A DNA stretch of 64,000 nucleotides from Bacillota bacterium. GTDB taxonomy: Bacteria; Bacillota; Clostridia; Lachnospirales; Anaerotignaceae. The position numbers and the translations under genes are program-made. Position 1 is the stretch's first letter. Every line of letters starts with the position of its first letter. The stretch lies in contig JAAVYN010000008.1 in the NCBI GenBank assembly GCA_022791155.1, positions 32,935 to 96,934 of the forward strand, given 5' to 3'. Of this stretch, positions 38,495 to 46,746 are shown piece after piece. Under the pieces are notes generated by a model. That model saw only the letters and a list, made by a program, of their open reading frames with translations, searched no databases and was not told where the DNA came from.

Positions 38495-39592
38495 ATGAAA
38501 AAAGTTATGCTTGTTTTTGGAACACGCCCAGAGGCCATAAAGATGTGTCCTTTGGTGAATGAATTGAAGTCAAGAAAAAGTTTTGAAACAATTGTGTGCG
38601 TGACAGGGCAGCACAGACAGATGTTGGATCAGGTTTTGAGGGCATTTGATGTTGAGCCGGAATATGACCTGTCAATAATGAAAGACAAACAAACGCTGTT
38701 TGATGTCACAACAAACATTTTGAACAACATAAAAGAAGTTCTTGAAAAGGAAAAACCCGATGTTGTGCTTGTTCATGGCGACACAACAACAACGTTCACA
38801 ACGGCTTTGGCATGTTTCTATCTTCAGATAAAAATTGGACATGTTGAAGCTGGCTTGAGAACATATAATATATACTCTCCTTATCCTGAAGAATTCAATC
38901 GTCAGGCTGTTGGAATAATGTCAAGTTTCAATTTTGCACCAACACATGTGTCAAAAGAAAATCTGCTGAGAGAGGGCAAAAGTGACGAAACAATATTTGT
39001 CACAGGCAACACAGCCATAGACGCGCTCAAAACAACTGTGAGAGATGACTATACAAACGAGCACATTGAATGGGCCAAAGGAAGCCGGCTTGTGATGCTG
39101 ACAGCTCACAGGCGCGAAAATCTGGGAGAGCCAATGCACCATATGTTTAGAGCGATAAAAAGAATTGTTGACGAAACGCCGGACATCAAGGTCATTTATC
39201 CAATTCACATGAACCCGGTTGTGAGAAAAGCTGCCGAAGAGGAGCTTGGCAACGATGAACGGATAAGAATAATTGAGCCGCTTGACGTTTTGGATTTTCA
39301 CAATTTCCTTTCAAGAAGTCATCTCATACTCACAGACAGTGGCGGAATTCAGGAGGAGGCGCCATCTTTGGGCAAGCCTGTGCTTGTTATGCGTGACACA
39401 ACTGAAAGGCCGGAAGGGATTGAAGCGGGAACGCTCAAATTGGTTGGCACAAGTGAAGAAAAAATTTATGGCGAATTCAAAACACTGCTCAATGACAAAA
39501 CAGAATATGAAAAAATGAGCAAGGCTTCAAACCCTTATGGCGATGGCTTTGCCAGCAAAAGAATAGCAGATATACTTGAGAAAAATTTGTGA
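38495..39592 (+). CDS. wecB: UDP-N-acetylglucosamine 2-epimerase (non-hydrolysing)
   Basis: WecB/MnaA interconverts UDP-GlcNAc and UDP-ManNAc in the cytosol. The 365-residue protein shows the opening FGTRPEAIKM, TGQHRQMLDQ, VHGDTTTTF, HVEAGLRTY, LTAHRRENLGEP and LTDSGGIQEEAPSLGKP with RDTTERPEG, so all active-site segments are intact. TTAGGAG precedes the ATG. With wecC 1.7 kb downstream it would give UDP-ManNAcA for the surface polymer. It is the first gene of the glycan locus, separated from the rest by a terminator. Confidence 0.97.
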   Translation: MKKVMLVFGTRPEAIKMCPLVNELKSRKSFETIVCVTGQHRQMLDQVLRAFDVEPEYDLSIMKDKQTLFDVTTNILNNIKEVLEKEKPDVVLVHGDTTTTFTTALACFYLQIKIGHVEAGLRTYNIYSPYPEEFNRQAVGIMSSFNFAPTHVSKENLLREGKSDETIFVTGNTAIDALKTTVRDDYTNEHIEWAKGSRLVMLTAHRRENLGEPMHHMFRAIKRIVDETPDIKVIYPIHMNPVVRKAAEEELGNDERIRIIEPLDVLDFHNFLSRSHLILTDSGGIQEEAPSLGKPVLVMRDTTERPEGIEAGTLKLVGTSEEKIYGEFKTLLNDKTEYEKMSKASNPYGDGFASKRIADILEKNL

Positions 39593-39795
39593 ACAACGAA
39601 AAGCAGGCGTAAAAACTGAAATAATATTTATTATGTAATTGGTGTAAATATAAAATTGGGATTTTGTTTGCAGAGGAAATTCGGTGCATTTTGGTGATTC
39701 GTGTTCGAGGCTTGGCAGAAAAATTCAAGCTTTCGCCGAAATATATTGATGGCGCCACAAATTGTTTTGCAAAAATTTGAATAGTTTTAAAGGCA

Positions 39796-39838
39796 AACGG
39801 GTTTTTATGGCATGAGTGTCTTGAAGCCCGTTATTTTT
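39796..39838 (+). terminator. Terminator after wecB
   Basis: A ten-pair stem including G-U pairs (39796-39805 with 39823-39832) with a 17-base loop is followed by five Ts. The 39593-40004 gap otherwise shows AT-rich sequence and no gene. Confidence 0.65.
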
Positions 39839-40004
39839 ATAGAAATGAAAAATCAAAGTTGCTTTGAAAGAAGTGCGAATTTAATTTGTTTTGATATTTT
39901 TGTTGAATTTGAGATATGTTATAATTATGTTTTGTTTTCGAAGCAGAGTTCGGTTTCAGCAGGTGCGCATGTTCAATGTTAGATTCATGAGGTGTTTATC
40001 GAAT

Positions 40005-41156
40005 ATGAAAAATTTTATATACAAGCTTTACAAAAAAATGGAAAACAACAAAATTGCCGCAACATTTGTCCATTTGTTGTATGGCGTTTTGCGTCCAGTT
40101 GTTACAGGAAAATATAAGCCCGCAAAATATAACAGCAGCACGGCTGTTTTTCAAAGAAAGTGTGACAATGCAAAGCCCCTGAAAAATGTGAAAATTGCTG
40201 TCATATGTGATGACATGACATATAAAAATTTGAGCGAAGTTTGTGACACACATTTTCTCACGCCAGACAATTGGATTGATGTCATACAAAAACATAGGCC
40301 GGATATATTCTTCTGCGAATCTGCATGGAGCGGAATATATGAATATAAAGACTCATGGCGCGGCAAAATATATAAAAATGAAAAGCTTATGTTTGAAAAC
40401 AGAAAAGTTCTTTTTGACATATTGGATTATTGCCGCAGGTGCGGGATAAAAACCATTTTTTGGAACAAGGAAGATCCGTTCTATTTTGATGATGAATGTC
40501 ACAATTTTGGTGACACGGCGCTCAAATTTGACTATATTTTCACAACGGCTGCCGAGTGTGTTGAAAAATATAGGAAACGTGGTGGAAAACATGTTGATGT
40601 CATGGGGTTTGGGTTTTCGCCAAACATTTTCAATTGTGATGAAAATTGTGTCAAAGAGAACAAGGCAGTGTTTGCCGGAAGTTGGTATGCCGCCCATGCT
40701 GACAGGTGTGCTGACATGGTGAAAATTTTTGACATGATAATATCAAGCGGAACAGAACTTGAAATTTATGACAGAAACTATTATTCCTCAAATCCAAAAA
40801 GCAAATTTCCTGAAAAATATAACATGTATATAAAAAAGCCGGTTCCATATGAAAAAGTTGGCGAAATATTGAAAAAAGTCAGATTTGCTGTGAACATAAA
40901 CACAATAAAGAACTCAGAGACAATGTTTGCAAGAAGGGTTTATGAGCTTATGGCGTGCAAATGTGTTGTTATAAGCAATGAATCAGAAGGAGCGAAAAAA
41001 ATTTTTGGAAACAAAATTTGGTTTTTTGGCGAAAAATTTGACTTTGACGCTGAAAAGGAAATAATAGCTCTCAATTATGACTATGTCATGGGAAATTTCA
41101 CAAACGAAACAGTGTTTCGCGACATGTTGAACAAGGCTGGAATTAAGACGCTTTGA
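40005..41156 (+). CDS. CgeB-like glycosyltransferase
   Basis: The 383-residue protein resembles the CgeB/YkvP type of GT-B glycosyltransferase. Visible blocks are DIFFCESAWSG, KTIFWNKEDPFYF, DYIFTTAAECVEKY, LEIYDRNYYS and, near the C-terminus, ETMFARRVYELMACKCVVISN, the nucleotide-sugar region. The N-terminal half of the giant transferase at 46747 repeats the same blocks, so the two are paralogues. I chose ATG 40005 as start; in-frame ATGs lie a few codons upstream (39987). Donor sugar unknown. The closing ARRVYE block looks intact, so it is probably active. Confidence 0.8.
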   Translation: MKNFIYKLYKKMENNKIAATFVHLLYGVLRPVVTGKYKPAKYNSSTAVFQRKCDNAKPLKNVKIAVICDDMTYKNLSEVCDTHFLTPDNWIDVIQKHRPDIFFCESAWSGIYEYKDSWRGKIYKNEKLMFENRKVLFDILDYCRRCGIKTIFWNKEDPFYFDDECHNFGDTALKFDYIFTTAAECVEKYRKRGGKHVDVMGFGFSPNIFNCDENCVKENKAVFAGSWYAAHADRCADMVKIFDMIISSGTELEIYDRNYYSSNPKSKFPEKYNMYIKKPVPYEKVGEILKKVRFAVNINTIKNSETMFARRVYELMACKCVVISNESEGAKKIFGNKIWFFGEKFDFDAEKEIIALNYDYVMGNFTNETVFRDMLNKAGIKTL

Positions 41157-41189
41157 CTGCTATATTGGGCCATTATTTGAAACAATTTG

Positions 41190-41218
41190 TTGAATTAAAT
41201 ATATTTATATTATATAAT
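41190..41218 (+). promoter_or_regulatory. Promoter of the main glycan operon (wecC onwards)
   Basis: TTGAAT at 41190 and TATAAT at 41213 are spaced by 17 bases, 45 bases before the wecC start. Most following genes to 63.6 kb are on the same strand with small gaps. Confidence 0.6.
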
Positions 41219-41262
41219 AATAGCATTATGGAAATATTTAACTTGAAATGGAGAGTCTTAAT

Positions 41263-42522
41263 ATGAATATTTGTGTGATTGGTTTGGGATATATCGGTTT
41301 GCCCACAGCGGCGATGTTTGCTTCAAACGGCTGTCATGTGACAGGCGTTGACGTGTCGGAAAGAGTTGTTGAAAGTTTGAACAAGGGAGAAATACACATA
41401 GAAGAACCAGGGCTTGCAGAAGTTATAAGAAAAAATGTTTCAGACAGAACATTCAAGGCATCATTAAAGCCTGAAAAAGCAGATGCTTTCATAATTTCTG
41501 TTCCAACGCCAAACAAAGATGATAAATATTTAAGCTGTGACTTGTCATGTGTTATAAGTGCTGTGAATTCAATAATCCCGTTTGTTGAAAAGGGAAATGT
41601 TGTTATTGTTGAATCAACAATGGCTCCGCGCTCAACAGAAGATGTCATTAAACCAATGTTTGAGGCTGCCGGATTCACTCCTGGTGAAGATCTATATCTT
41701 GCTCATTGTCCCGAAAGAGTGCTTCCCGGAAAAATTCTTTATGAACTAACTCATAACAACAGAATTGTCGGCGGCATAACTGAAAAATGCACAGAAAAGG
41801 CCGCGGCCGTATACGGAATGTTTGTGAAGGGAGAATTGATAAAGACAGAAGCAAAAACTGCAGAGCTCTCAAAATGCATGGAAAACACGTTTAGAGATGT
41901 GAACATAGCCCTTGCAAACGAGCTTGCAAAGGTCTGCTTTGAGCTTGACATCAATTGTCTTGATGTGATTGAAATGGCGAACAAGCATCCGCGTGTGAAC
42001 ATACACTTCCCGGGGCCTGGTGTTGGCGGGCATTGCTTGGCTGTTGATCCTTATTTTATTTCGGCAAAGGCGCCTGAACAGGCAAAAATTATACGCCTTG
42101 GCCGTGACACAAACTGCAGCATGCCAAAATGGGTTGTTGAAAAAACTGAAATGCTTGTGAAAGGCATTGAAAACCCTAAAATATCAATATTTGGAATGAC
42201 ATATAAAGGCAATATCGACGACATGAGGGAAAGTCCCTCGGTTGAAATTGTGAGTGAGCTTAAAAACAAGGGATATAACGTTGTAATTAACGATTCTCAT
42301 GTGAAAAACAGCACATATTTGAGCATTGAGGAGGCCATTGAGGGCTCAGACATTGTTGTGCTGCTTGTTGACCACAATGAATATAAAAATATGGATTATT
42401 CACAAATTGCTAAGAAAATGAGGACACCTCAGATATTTGACACAAAAGGCATTCTTAAAGCTGATGACACAAATGAAGTCAAAATAATTAACTATGGAAA
42501 TATATACAAATATAAAAAGTGA
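41263..42522 (+). CDS. wecC: UDP-N-acetyl-D-mannosamine dehydrogenase
   Basis: WecC oxidises UDP-ManNAc to UDP-ManNAcA with two NAD+. The protein opens MNICVIGLGYIGLPTAAMFA (Rossmann nucleotide site). It also shows VPTPNKDDKYLSCDLS, ESTMAPRSTEDV, CPERVLPGK, the NTFRDVNIALANELA helix, the catalytic Cys in GPGVGGHCLAVDPYF and FGMTYKGNIDDMRESPS. I chose ATG 41263 because GGAGAG is seven bases upstream; ATG 41248 is in frame. The locus thus makes an acidic aminosugar. UDP-GlcNAc-type relatives cannot be fully excluded. Confidence 0.93.
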   Translation: MNICVIGLGYIGLPTAAMFASNGCHVTGVDVSERVVESLNKGEIHIEEPGLAEVIRKNVSDRTFKASLKPEKADAFIISVPTPNKDDKYLSCDLSCVISAVNSIIPFVEKGNVVIVESTMAPRSTEDVIKPMFEAAGFTPGEDLYLAHCPERVLPGKILYELTHNNRIVGGITEKCTEKAAAVYGMFVKGELIKTEAKTAELSKCMENTFRDVNIALANELAKVCFELDINCLDVIEMANKHPRVNIHFPGPGVGGHCLAVDPYFISAKAPEQAKIIRLGRDTNCSMPKWVVEKTEMLVKGIENPKISIFGMTYKGNIDDMRESPSVEIVSELKNKGYNVVINDSHVKNSTYLSIEEAIEGSDIVVLLVDHNEYKNMDYSQIAKKMRTPQIFDTKGILKADDTNEVKIINYGNIYKYKK

Positions 42523-42592
42523 TTATTTTTCATGGATTTTGTTGATGGCATTGTTTTTTGATGCCAAAAATATTATTTTTTGAGGTACTATT

Positions 42593-43399
42593 ATGTTTAA
42601 TAATATAAAAACAGTGGCAAGCGAAGTATACACAAACCGTTACCGCCTTATGAGACTTGCAAATTATGAGCTTATGGGACAGTATAGAGGAACCATGTTT
42701 GGATTTTTGTGGAATTTTCTGAATCCGGCACTTCAAATTTTTGTATATTGGTTTGTGTTTGCCATAGGTCTTAACTCGTCGCCTCCAAGAGACGGTTTCC
42801 CATATATAATATGGATGATAGTTGGAATTATTCCGTGGTTTTATATAAGTGGCGTGCTCATGACGTCAACAATGTCAATTCACAACTATGGCGGCATATT
42901 GAAACATATGTATATACCGCTTTCGATTGTGCCAATTAAAACTGTGTTTTCTGGTGTTATTGGACATGTTTGGGCAATGTGCATGGTTTTTTTGATTATA
43001 TTTTTGAGCGGCTACAGTGTGAGTGGCTATGTTTTTCAAACGCTATATTTCCTTTTTTGCAGCATAGTTTTTCTTGTTGGTTATTCACTTTTTACATCAG
43101 CCATTACGGTTGTTTTTAAAGATTTCAGCAAGTTTATGAACTCAGTCATAAGGCTTCTGTTTTACATCACTCCTGTTGTTTGGGTGCAGGAAAGACTTCC
43201 TGAAAACCTGATTTTTGTTTTGAAACTCAATCCTTTTGCATATATAATAGACGGCTACAGAGACAGCATACTTTATGGAAGAAACCTTATGTGGCACTGG
43301 AAACAAGGTTGCTTTTTCTGGGCGGTCACAATCATTCTTCTGATTGTTGGGTGCAATGTTCATGTGAAATTTAGAAAACAATTTATAGACTTAATTTAA
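42593..43399 (+). CDS. ABC-2 type polysaccharide export permease (TagG/Wzm family)
   Basis: The 268-residue protein has six membrane spans and the family opening LMRLANYELMGQYRGTMFGF, followed by WNFLNPALQIFVYW and the C-terminal LNPFAYIIDGYRD block. Such permeases export lipid-linked teichoic acid, O-antigen or similar polymers fully assembled in the cytoplasm. GAGGTAC precedes the ATG. Its ATPase partner follows after 15 bases. The presence of this pair indicates ABC-dependent rather than Wzx/Wzy-dependent export for the main polymer. Confidence 0.93.
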   Translation: MFNNIKTVASEVYTNRYRLMRLANYELMGQYRGTMFGFLWNFLNPALQIFVYWFVFAIGLNSSPPRDGFPYIIWMIVGIIPWFYISGVLMTSTMSIHNYGGILKHMYIPLSIVPIKTVFSGVIGHVWAMCMVFLIIFLSGYSVSGYVFQTLYFLFCSIVFLVGYSLFTSAITVVFKDFSKFMNSVIRLLFYITPVVWVQERLPENLIFVLKLNPFAYIIDGYRDSILYGRNLMWHWKQGCFFWAVTIILLIVGCNVHVKFRKQFIDLI

Positions 43400-43414
43400 A
43401 GGTGTGCTGAAAAT

Positions 43415-44215
43415 ATGAGTGATGAAGTTGTTATAAAATGCGAAAATTTATATAAAGAATATCCAATGTACAAAGGCGATAGCGAGCGTTTGAAAGCCCT
43501 TATTTTGCCATATTACAAGCCAAAAATGTTTAACGCTTTGAAAAACATCAATTTGGAATTCAAAAAGGGCGAAATCATAGGTGTCATAGGGCTTAATGGC
43601 TCTGGAAAATCAACTTTGGCAAGCATCATTTCTAAGATAACTTTTCCCTCATCAGGAGTTTTGAGCGTGAAGGGAGAGGTTAATATGCTTTCGGCCGGTG
43701 TTGGAATGGACAGCAATCTGACTGGAGTGGAAAACATAGAATACAAAGGAATACTGCTGGGTTTCCCAAAAAGTTTCATATCCGAAATAAAACAAAGCAT
43801 AATTGACTTTGCCGACATTGGCGCGCACATAAACCAGCCTTTGAGAACATATTCAAGCGGCATGAGATCAAGGCTTGGTTTTGCCATATCAGTTCATATG
43901 GATCCTGACATTCTTATAATTGACGAGGCACTGGCCGTGGGAGACAACAGCTTCACAGACAAATGCCTTGCAAAAATGGAAGAATTCAAGAAAAGCGGCA
44001 AAACCATAATTTTTGTCAGCCATTCCGTCATGCAAATGCAGGGCTTTTGCGACAAGGTTATGTGGCTTAACAAAGGCGCCATATTGGGAATTGAGAAGCC
44101 GAATAATATATTGATGCCATATTGTGGCTTTGCAAGGGAATTTAATGCCATGACGCATGATGAAAGAGAACAGTTTAACCCAACTCTTAAAGAATATCAG
44201 GAGAAGTATTTGTGA
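43415..44215 (+). CDS. Polysaccharide export ABC transporter ATPase (TagH/Wzt family)
   Basis: The 266-residue protein is a single nucleotide-binding domain: Walker A GLNGSGKST, signature YSSGMRSRLGFA, Walker B ILIIDEALAVGD and the switch histidine in FVSHSV. Family-specific SERLKALILPYYKPK lies near the N-terminus. It lacks the long C-terminal carbohydrate-binding domain that Wzt proteins of capped O-antigens use to recognise the chain end, so substrate recognition must lie elsewhere or be lipid-based. It pairs with the upstream permease. Confidence 0.94.
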   Translation: MSDEVVIKCENLYKEYPMYKGDSERLKALILPYYKPKMFNALKNINLEFKKGEIIGVIGLNGSGKSTLASIISKITFPSSGVLSVKGEVNMLSAGVGMDSNLTGVENIEYKGILLGFPKSFISEIKQSIIDFADIGAHINQPLRTYSSGMRSRLGFAISVHMDPDILIIDEALAVGDNSFTDKCLAKMEEFKKSGKTIIFVSHSVMQMQGFCDKVMWLNKGAILGIEKPNNILMPYCGFAREFNAMTHDEREQFNPTLKEYQEKYL

Positions 44216-44228
44216 GGAGCGTTTCAAA

Positions 44229-45311
44229 ATGAGTTCAGTTTTGAATGTCAGCATTGACAAAAATGAAATTAAAGCAATAGTGGATTTGCCAAATGCAGAA
44301 GACAATATGTTTGCCTACTATATTTTGCTGAATGACAAACCAATAAACAAGACAGGCTATTCCCATGAAAATGAGTATAAATTTGAACTGGATACAAATG
44401 GTGTATACAGCGTAACGGCATTTATAAAAAACAGAAACGATGAAAAGGAAATAATCACTTCAAACAAGCTGAGATATGTCAAAAATTGGAAAAATTCGGG
44501 GGGGGGGTATTTTAGAATTGAGGAGATTGAGCTGACAAACATATGCAATTTGAGCTGTGAGAATTGCTGCACTCCAACTTCGAAATATCCAAAAGGCTAT
44601 ATCGACAATCAAACATTCATGCTTGCGCTTTCGTGGATGCAGGAGGGGCAAAGCGTCAACTATCACAGAATTGGTGAACCGCTTTTGCACCCAAATGTAT
44701 GTGAATATGTGGGATATGGCGTTAAGCTTGGGAAAATCAAACCAAACATAAGCACAAATGGTATACTTTTGACAGAAACCATGCTTGACAATTTATATAA
44801 ACAGGGCCTTAGAAGGCTCTTGATTACACTGCACACAAAAAAATCGGTTGAGGCTTTCAAAATGGCTGTTGACTATTTTGAAAAAAACAATATAAACGTG
44901 CGCCCATATGAGGAGATGTTTTCAAACAATGACGAAGATGTCATGTTCTTTGCGGGCAAGGTGCTTGATTTTAACTCGAAAAACAACAGAAATTGGTTTA
45001 TGGAGCTTGACATGACATATGAAAAATATATGTCTTTTATTCAATATAAAGATTCACACACATGGGCCGGAAACGTTGAGGGAACAAGGTGTGATTTTGA
45101 AGATGACGTTGTTGCCCAAAGACAGAAAAATTGCTATTTTATAAACAGAAATGTTGTTAACATGCGTTGGGATGGAACAATTGTGGGCTGCTGTTTTGAT
45201 TCTGAAAATGACAACGAAATTGGCAACATAAGAGATTTTGCCAATTTGAAAATAGATTTAGACAAATATAACTTATGCAGGCACTGCGATGCCAATTGGG
45301 CTGTAAAATAG
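44229..45311 (+). CDS. Radical SAM/SPASM-like protein with N-terminal Ig-like domain; poly-G in frame
   Basis: The 360-residue protein has an N-terminal beta-sandwich (about residues 1-88; FAYYILLNDKPINKTGYS, NGVYSVTAFIKN) and a radical SAM domain with cluster ligands in CNLSCENCC (C-x3-C-x2-C). C-terminal cysteines (CYFIN, VGCCFD, CRHCD) suggest a SPASM-type auxiliary cluster. A run of ten G (44498-44507) encodes GGG just before the SAM domain and is in frame here. I chose ATG 44229 with GAGGAG upstream. The beta domain recurs in the DUF6270 protein and the heparinase-like protein. A sugar or lipid modification is plausible; the substrate is unknown. Confidence 0.8.
   Translation: MSSVLNVSIDKNEIKAIVDLPNAEDNMFAYYILLNDKPINKTGYSHENEYKFELDTNGVYSVTAFIKNRNDEKEIITSNKLRYVKNWKNSGGGYFRIEEIELTNICNLSCENCCTPTSKYPKGYIDNQTFMLALSWMQEGQSVNYHRIGEPLLHPNVCEYVGYGVKLGKIKPNISTNGILLTETMLDNLYKQGLRRLLITLHTKKSVEAFKMAVDYFEKNNINVRPYEEMFSNNDEDVMFFAGKVLDFNSKNNRNWFMELDMTYEKYMSFIQYKDSHTWAGNVEGTRCDFEDDVVAQRQKNCYFINRNVVNMRWDGTIVGCCFDSENDNEIGNIRDFANLKIDLDKYNLCRHCDANWAVK
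44498..44507 (+). repeat. Poly-G tract, 10 G, in frame
   Basis: The run lies inside the radical SAM gene, followed by TAT, and encodes Ser-Gly-Gly-Gly-Tyr in the present length. One G more or fewer would truncate the protein before its iron-sulfur motif. Confidence 0.9.
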
Positions 45312-45322
45312 GAGATAATTGA

Positions 45323-46726
45323 ATGGAGAAAAAAGTAACTCAGGTTTTTGACATTAAAATTACAGGATATGAAAGTGACTATGTTTTTCAGACTATAGAG
45401 AAAAGCCGCTATTTCTATGAGGGAAAAATTCTCAACAAATGGACAGGCTATTTCAGGGATGCCAAAGTTTTGCTTGACATAGGTGCAAACCTTGGCAACC
45501 ACACGCTTTATTGGGCTGTGAACACTGATTGTGAAAATATATATTCGTTTGAACCATATGGGCCAAACTTTGAACTGCTTGAGGAAAATGTCAAAACAAA
45601 TGGCCTCAACATGGTTACAGCTGTAAATGCCGGAGTTGGAGAAAAAAAGTCAAAAGCCGTTGTCAAAAGCTTTGATGAGGGCAACTTTGGCGCCACAACG
45701 CTTCAAGAGGCCACGGAGGAGTCCTCTGATGAAACAATGGAAATAATAGACATAGACTCTTTTGTTGAGGAACAAAAAATTGAAAGGGTTGACTTTGCAA
45801 AGATAGACACAGAGGGGTTTGAAGAAAAAGTTATTGCTGGAATGAAAAATGTCATATCAAAGTTCAGGCCCGTGCTTTGGATTGAAGTTGGCTGTGAAAG
45901 TTTTGAAAATGTTTTTGAAAATTTGGAGGCTAAAGGATATAAAGTTGTTGACATTGAAGGCTTCAATGTTTTGTTTTTTCCTGAAGAAAAATCAACAAAT
46001 TTGAAATGCTATAGCATTGAAAAAGCAATTGAACACATGTTTAGATACCTTGAAAAGGTCAACATTTATTATAGCAACTATTTGAAATCTAAGTCGATAA
46101 TTGATGAAAAGGATCAAAAAATAATTTCTTTTTCTGAAAACTATCAAAAAGTTAAAGCGCTTTATGACAACGAAAAAGAAAAGAGCGAGCGTTCTGAAAA
46201 GAATTATCAGCAGGTGAAAATTTGGTTTGAAAATGAGAAAGAAAAGCGCATTGTTTCGGAAGAAAACTATTTGAAAGTTAAACAATGGTTTGAAGCGGAG
46301 AAGGAGAGACGAATTGCTTCAGAAGAGAATTATTTGAAAGTTAAGGAAAGATGTGCTGTTTCAGAAGAGAACTATTTAAAAATGAAACAAATGTATGCAA
46401 ATGAAAAAGACAGACGCATTGAAGCCGACAACAAATATAGCGAACTGAAGCGTGAACACAGCGACTTTATCAAAAGATGCGATGAACTGAATGGAAAATA
46501 TTCACAGCAGCTTAAAGACGAATATGATTCCAATCAGGAAGAAATGGAAATTTTGAACGAACTTAAAAATGTTATAAAACGGCTTGAAACCCAAAACAAC
46601 TATTTAAGAAGCGAAAACACGGAATATCAAAGGAAAATGCAGATCATCAAGGACACGTTTGTTGGAAAAGTTCTTGTCAAAGGGTATCATTTGCTGAAAA
46701 AAATAAAGGCCAAACTAAACAGATAA
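45323..46726 (+). CDS. FkbM family methyltransferase with coiled-coil repeat tail
   Basis: The 467-residue protein starts with an FkbM-type SAM methyltransferase (about 40-235): LLDIGANLGNHTLYWA, YSFEPYGPNFELLEENV, the VDFAKIDTEGFEEKVIAGM block and VLWIEVG. The second half (about 250-445) is a predicted coiled coil with heptad-phased repeats of NYLKVKQWFEAEKERR type. The end is basic (GYHLLKKIKAKLNR), perhaps membrane-binding. FkbM enzymes O-methylate sugars or similar groups. Beside an ABC exporter this layout recalls WbdD, whose coiled coil measures O-antigen length while the methyl cap ends it. It has no WbdD kinase domain. Confidence 0.85.
   Translation: MEKKVTQVFDIKITGYESDYVFQTIEKSRYFYEGKILNKWTGYFRDAKVLLDIGANLGNHTLYWAVNTDCENIYSFEPYGPNFELLEENVKTNGLNMVTAVNAGVGEKKSKAVVKSFDEGNFGATTLQEATEESSDETMEIIDIDSFVEEQKIERVDFAKIDTEGFEEKVIAGMKNVISKFRPVLWIEVGCESFENVFENLEAKGYKVVDIEGFNVLFFPEEKSTNLKCYSIEKAIEHMFRYLEKVNIYYSNYLKSKSIIDEKDQKIISFSENYQKVKALYDNEKEKSERSEKNYQQVKIWFENEKEKRIVSEENYLKVKQWFEAEKERRIASEENYLKVKERCAVSEENYLKMKQMYANEKDRRIEADNKYSELKREHSDFIKRCDELNGKYSQQLKDEYDSNQEEMEILNELKNVIKRLETQNNYLRSENTEYQRKMQIIKDTFVGKVLVKGYHLLKKIKAKLNR
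46133..46423 (+). repeat. Tandem coiled-coil-coding repeats, 63-base unit
   Basis: Units start at 46133 (60 bases), 46193 (63), 46256 (63), 46319 (42) and 46361 (63). Each encodes S-E-x-N-Y-x-x-V/M-K followed by a charged stretch. The 63- and 42-base units are three and two heptads, so copy changes keep the coiled-coil register. Confidence 0.85.
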
Positions 46727-46746
46727 ATTATTTGGGGGAAGGTTTT

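Noticed and set aside
42546..42568. Terminator between wecC and the ABC permease gene
   Set aside because: The stem is short and not followed directly by a T run, so read-through is expected.
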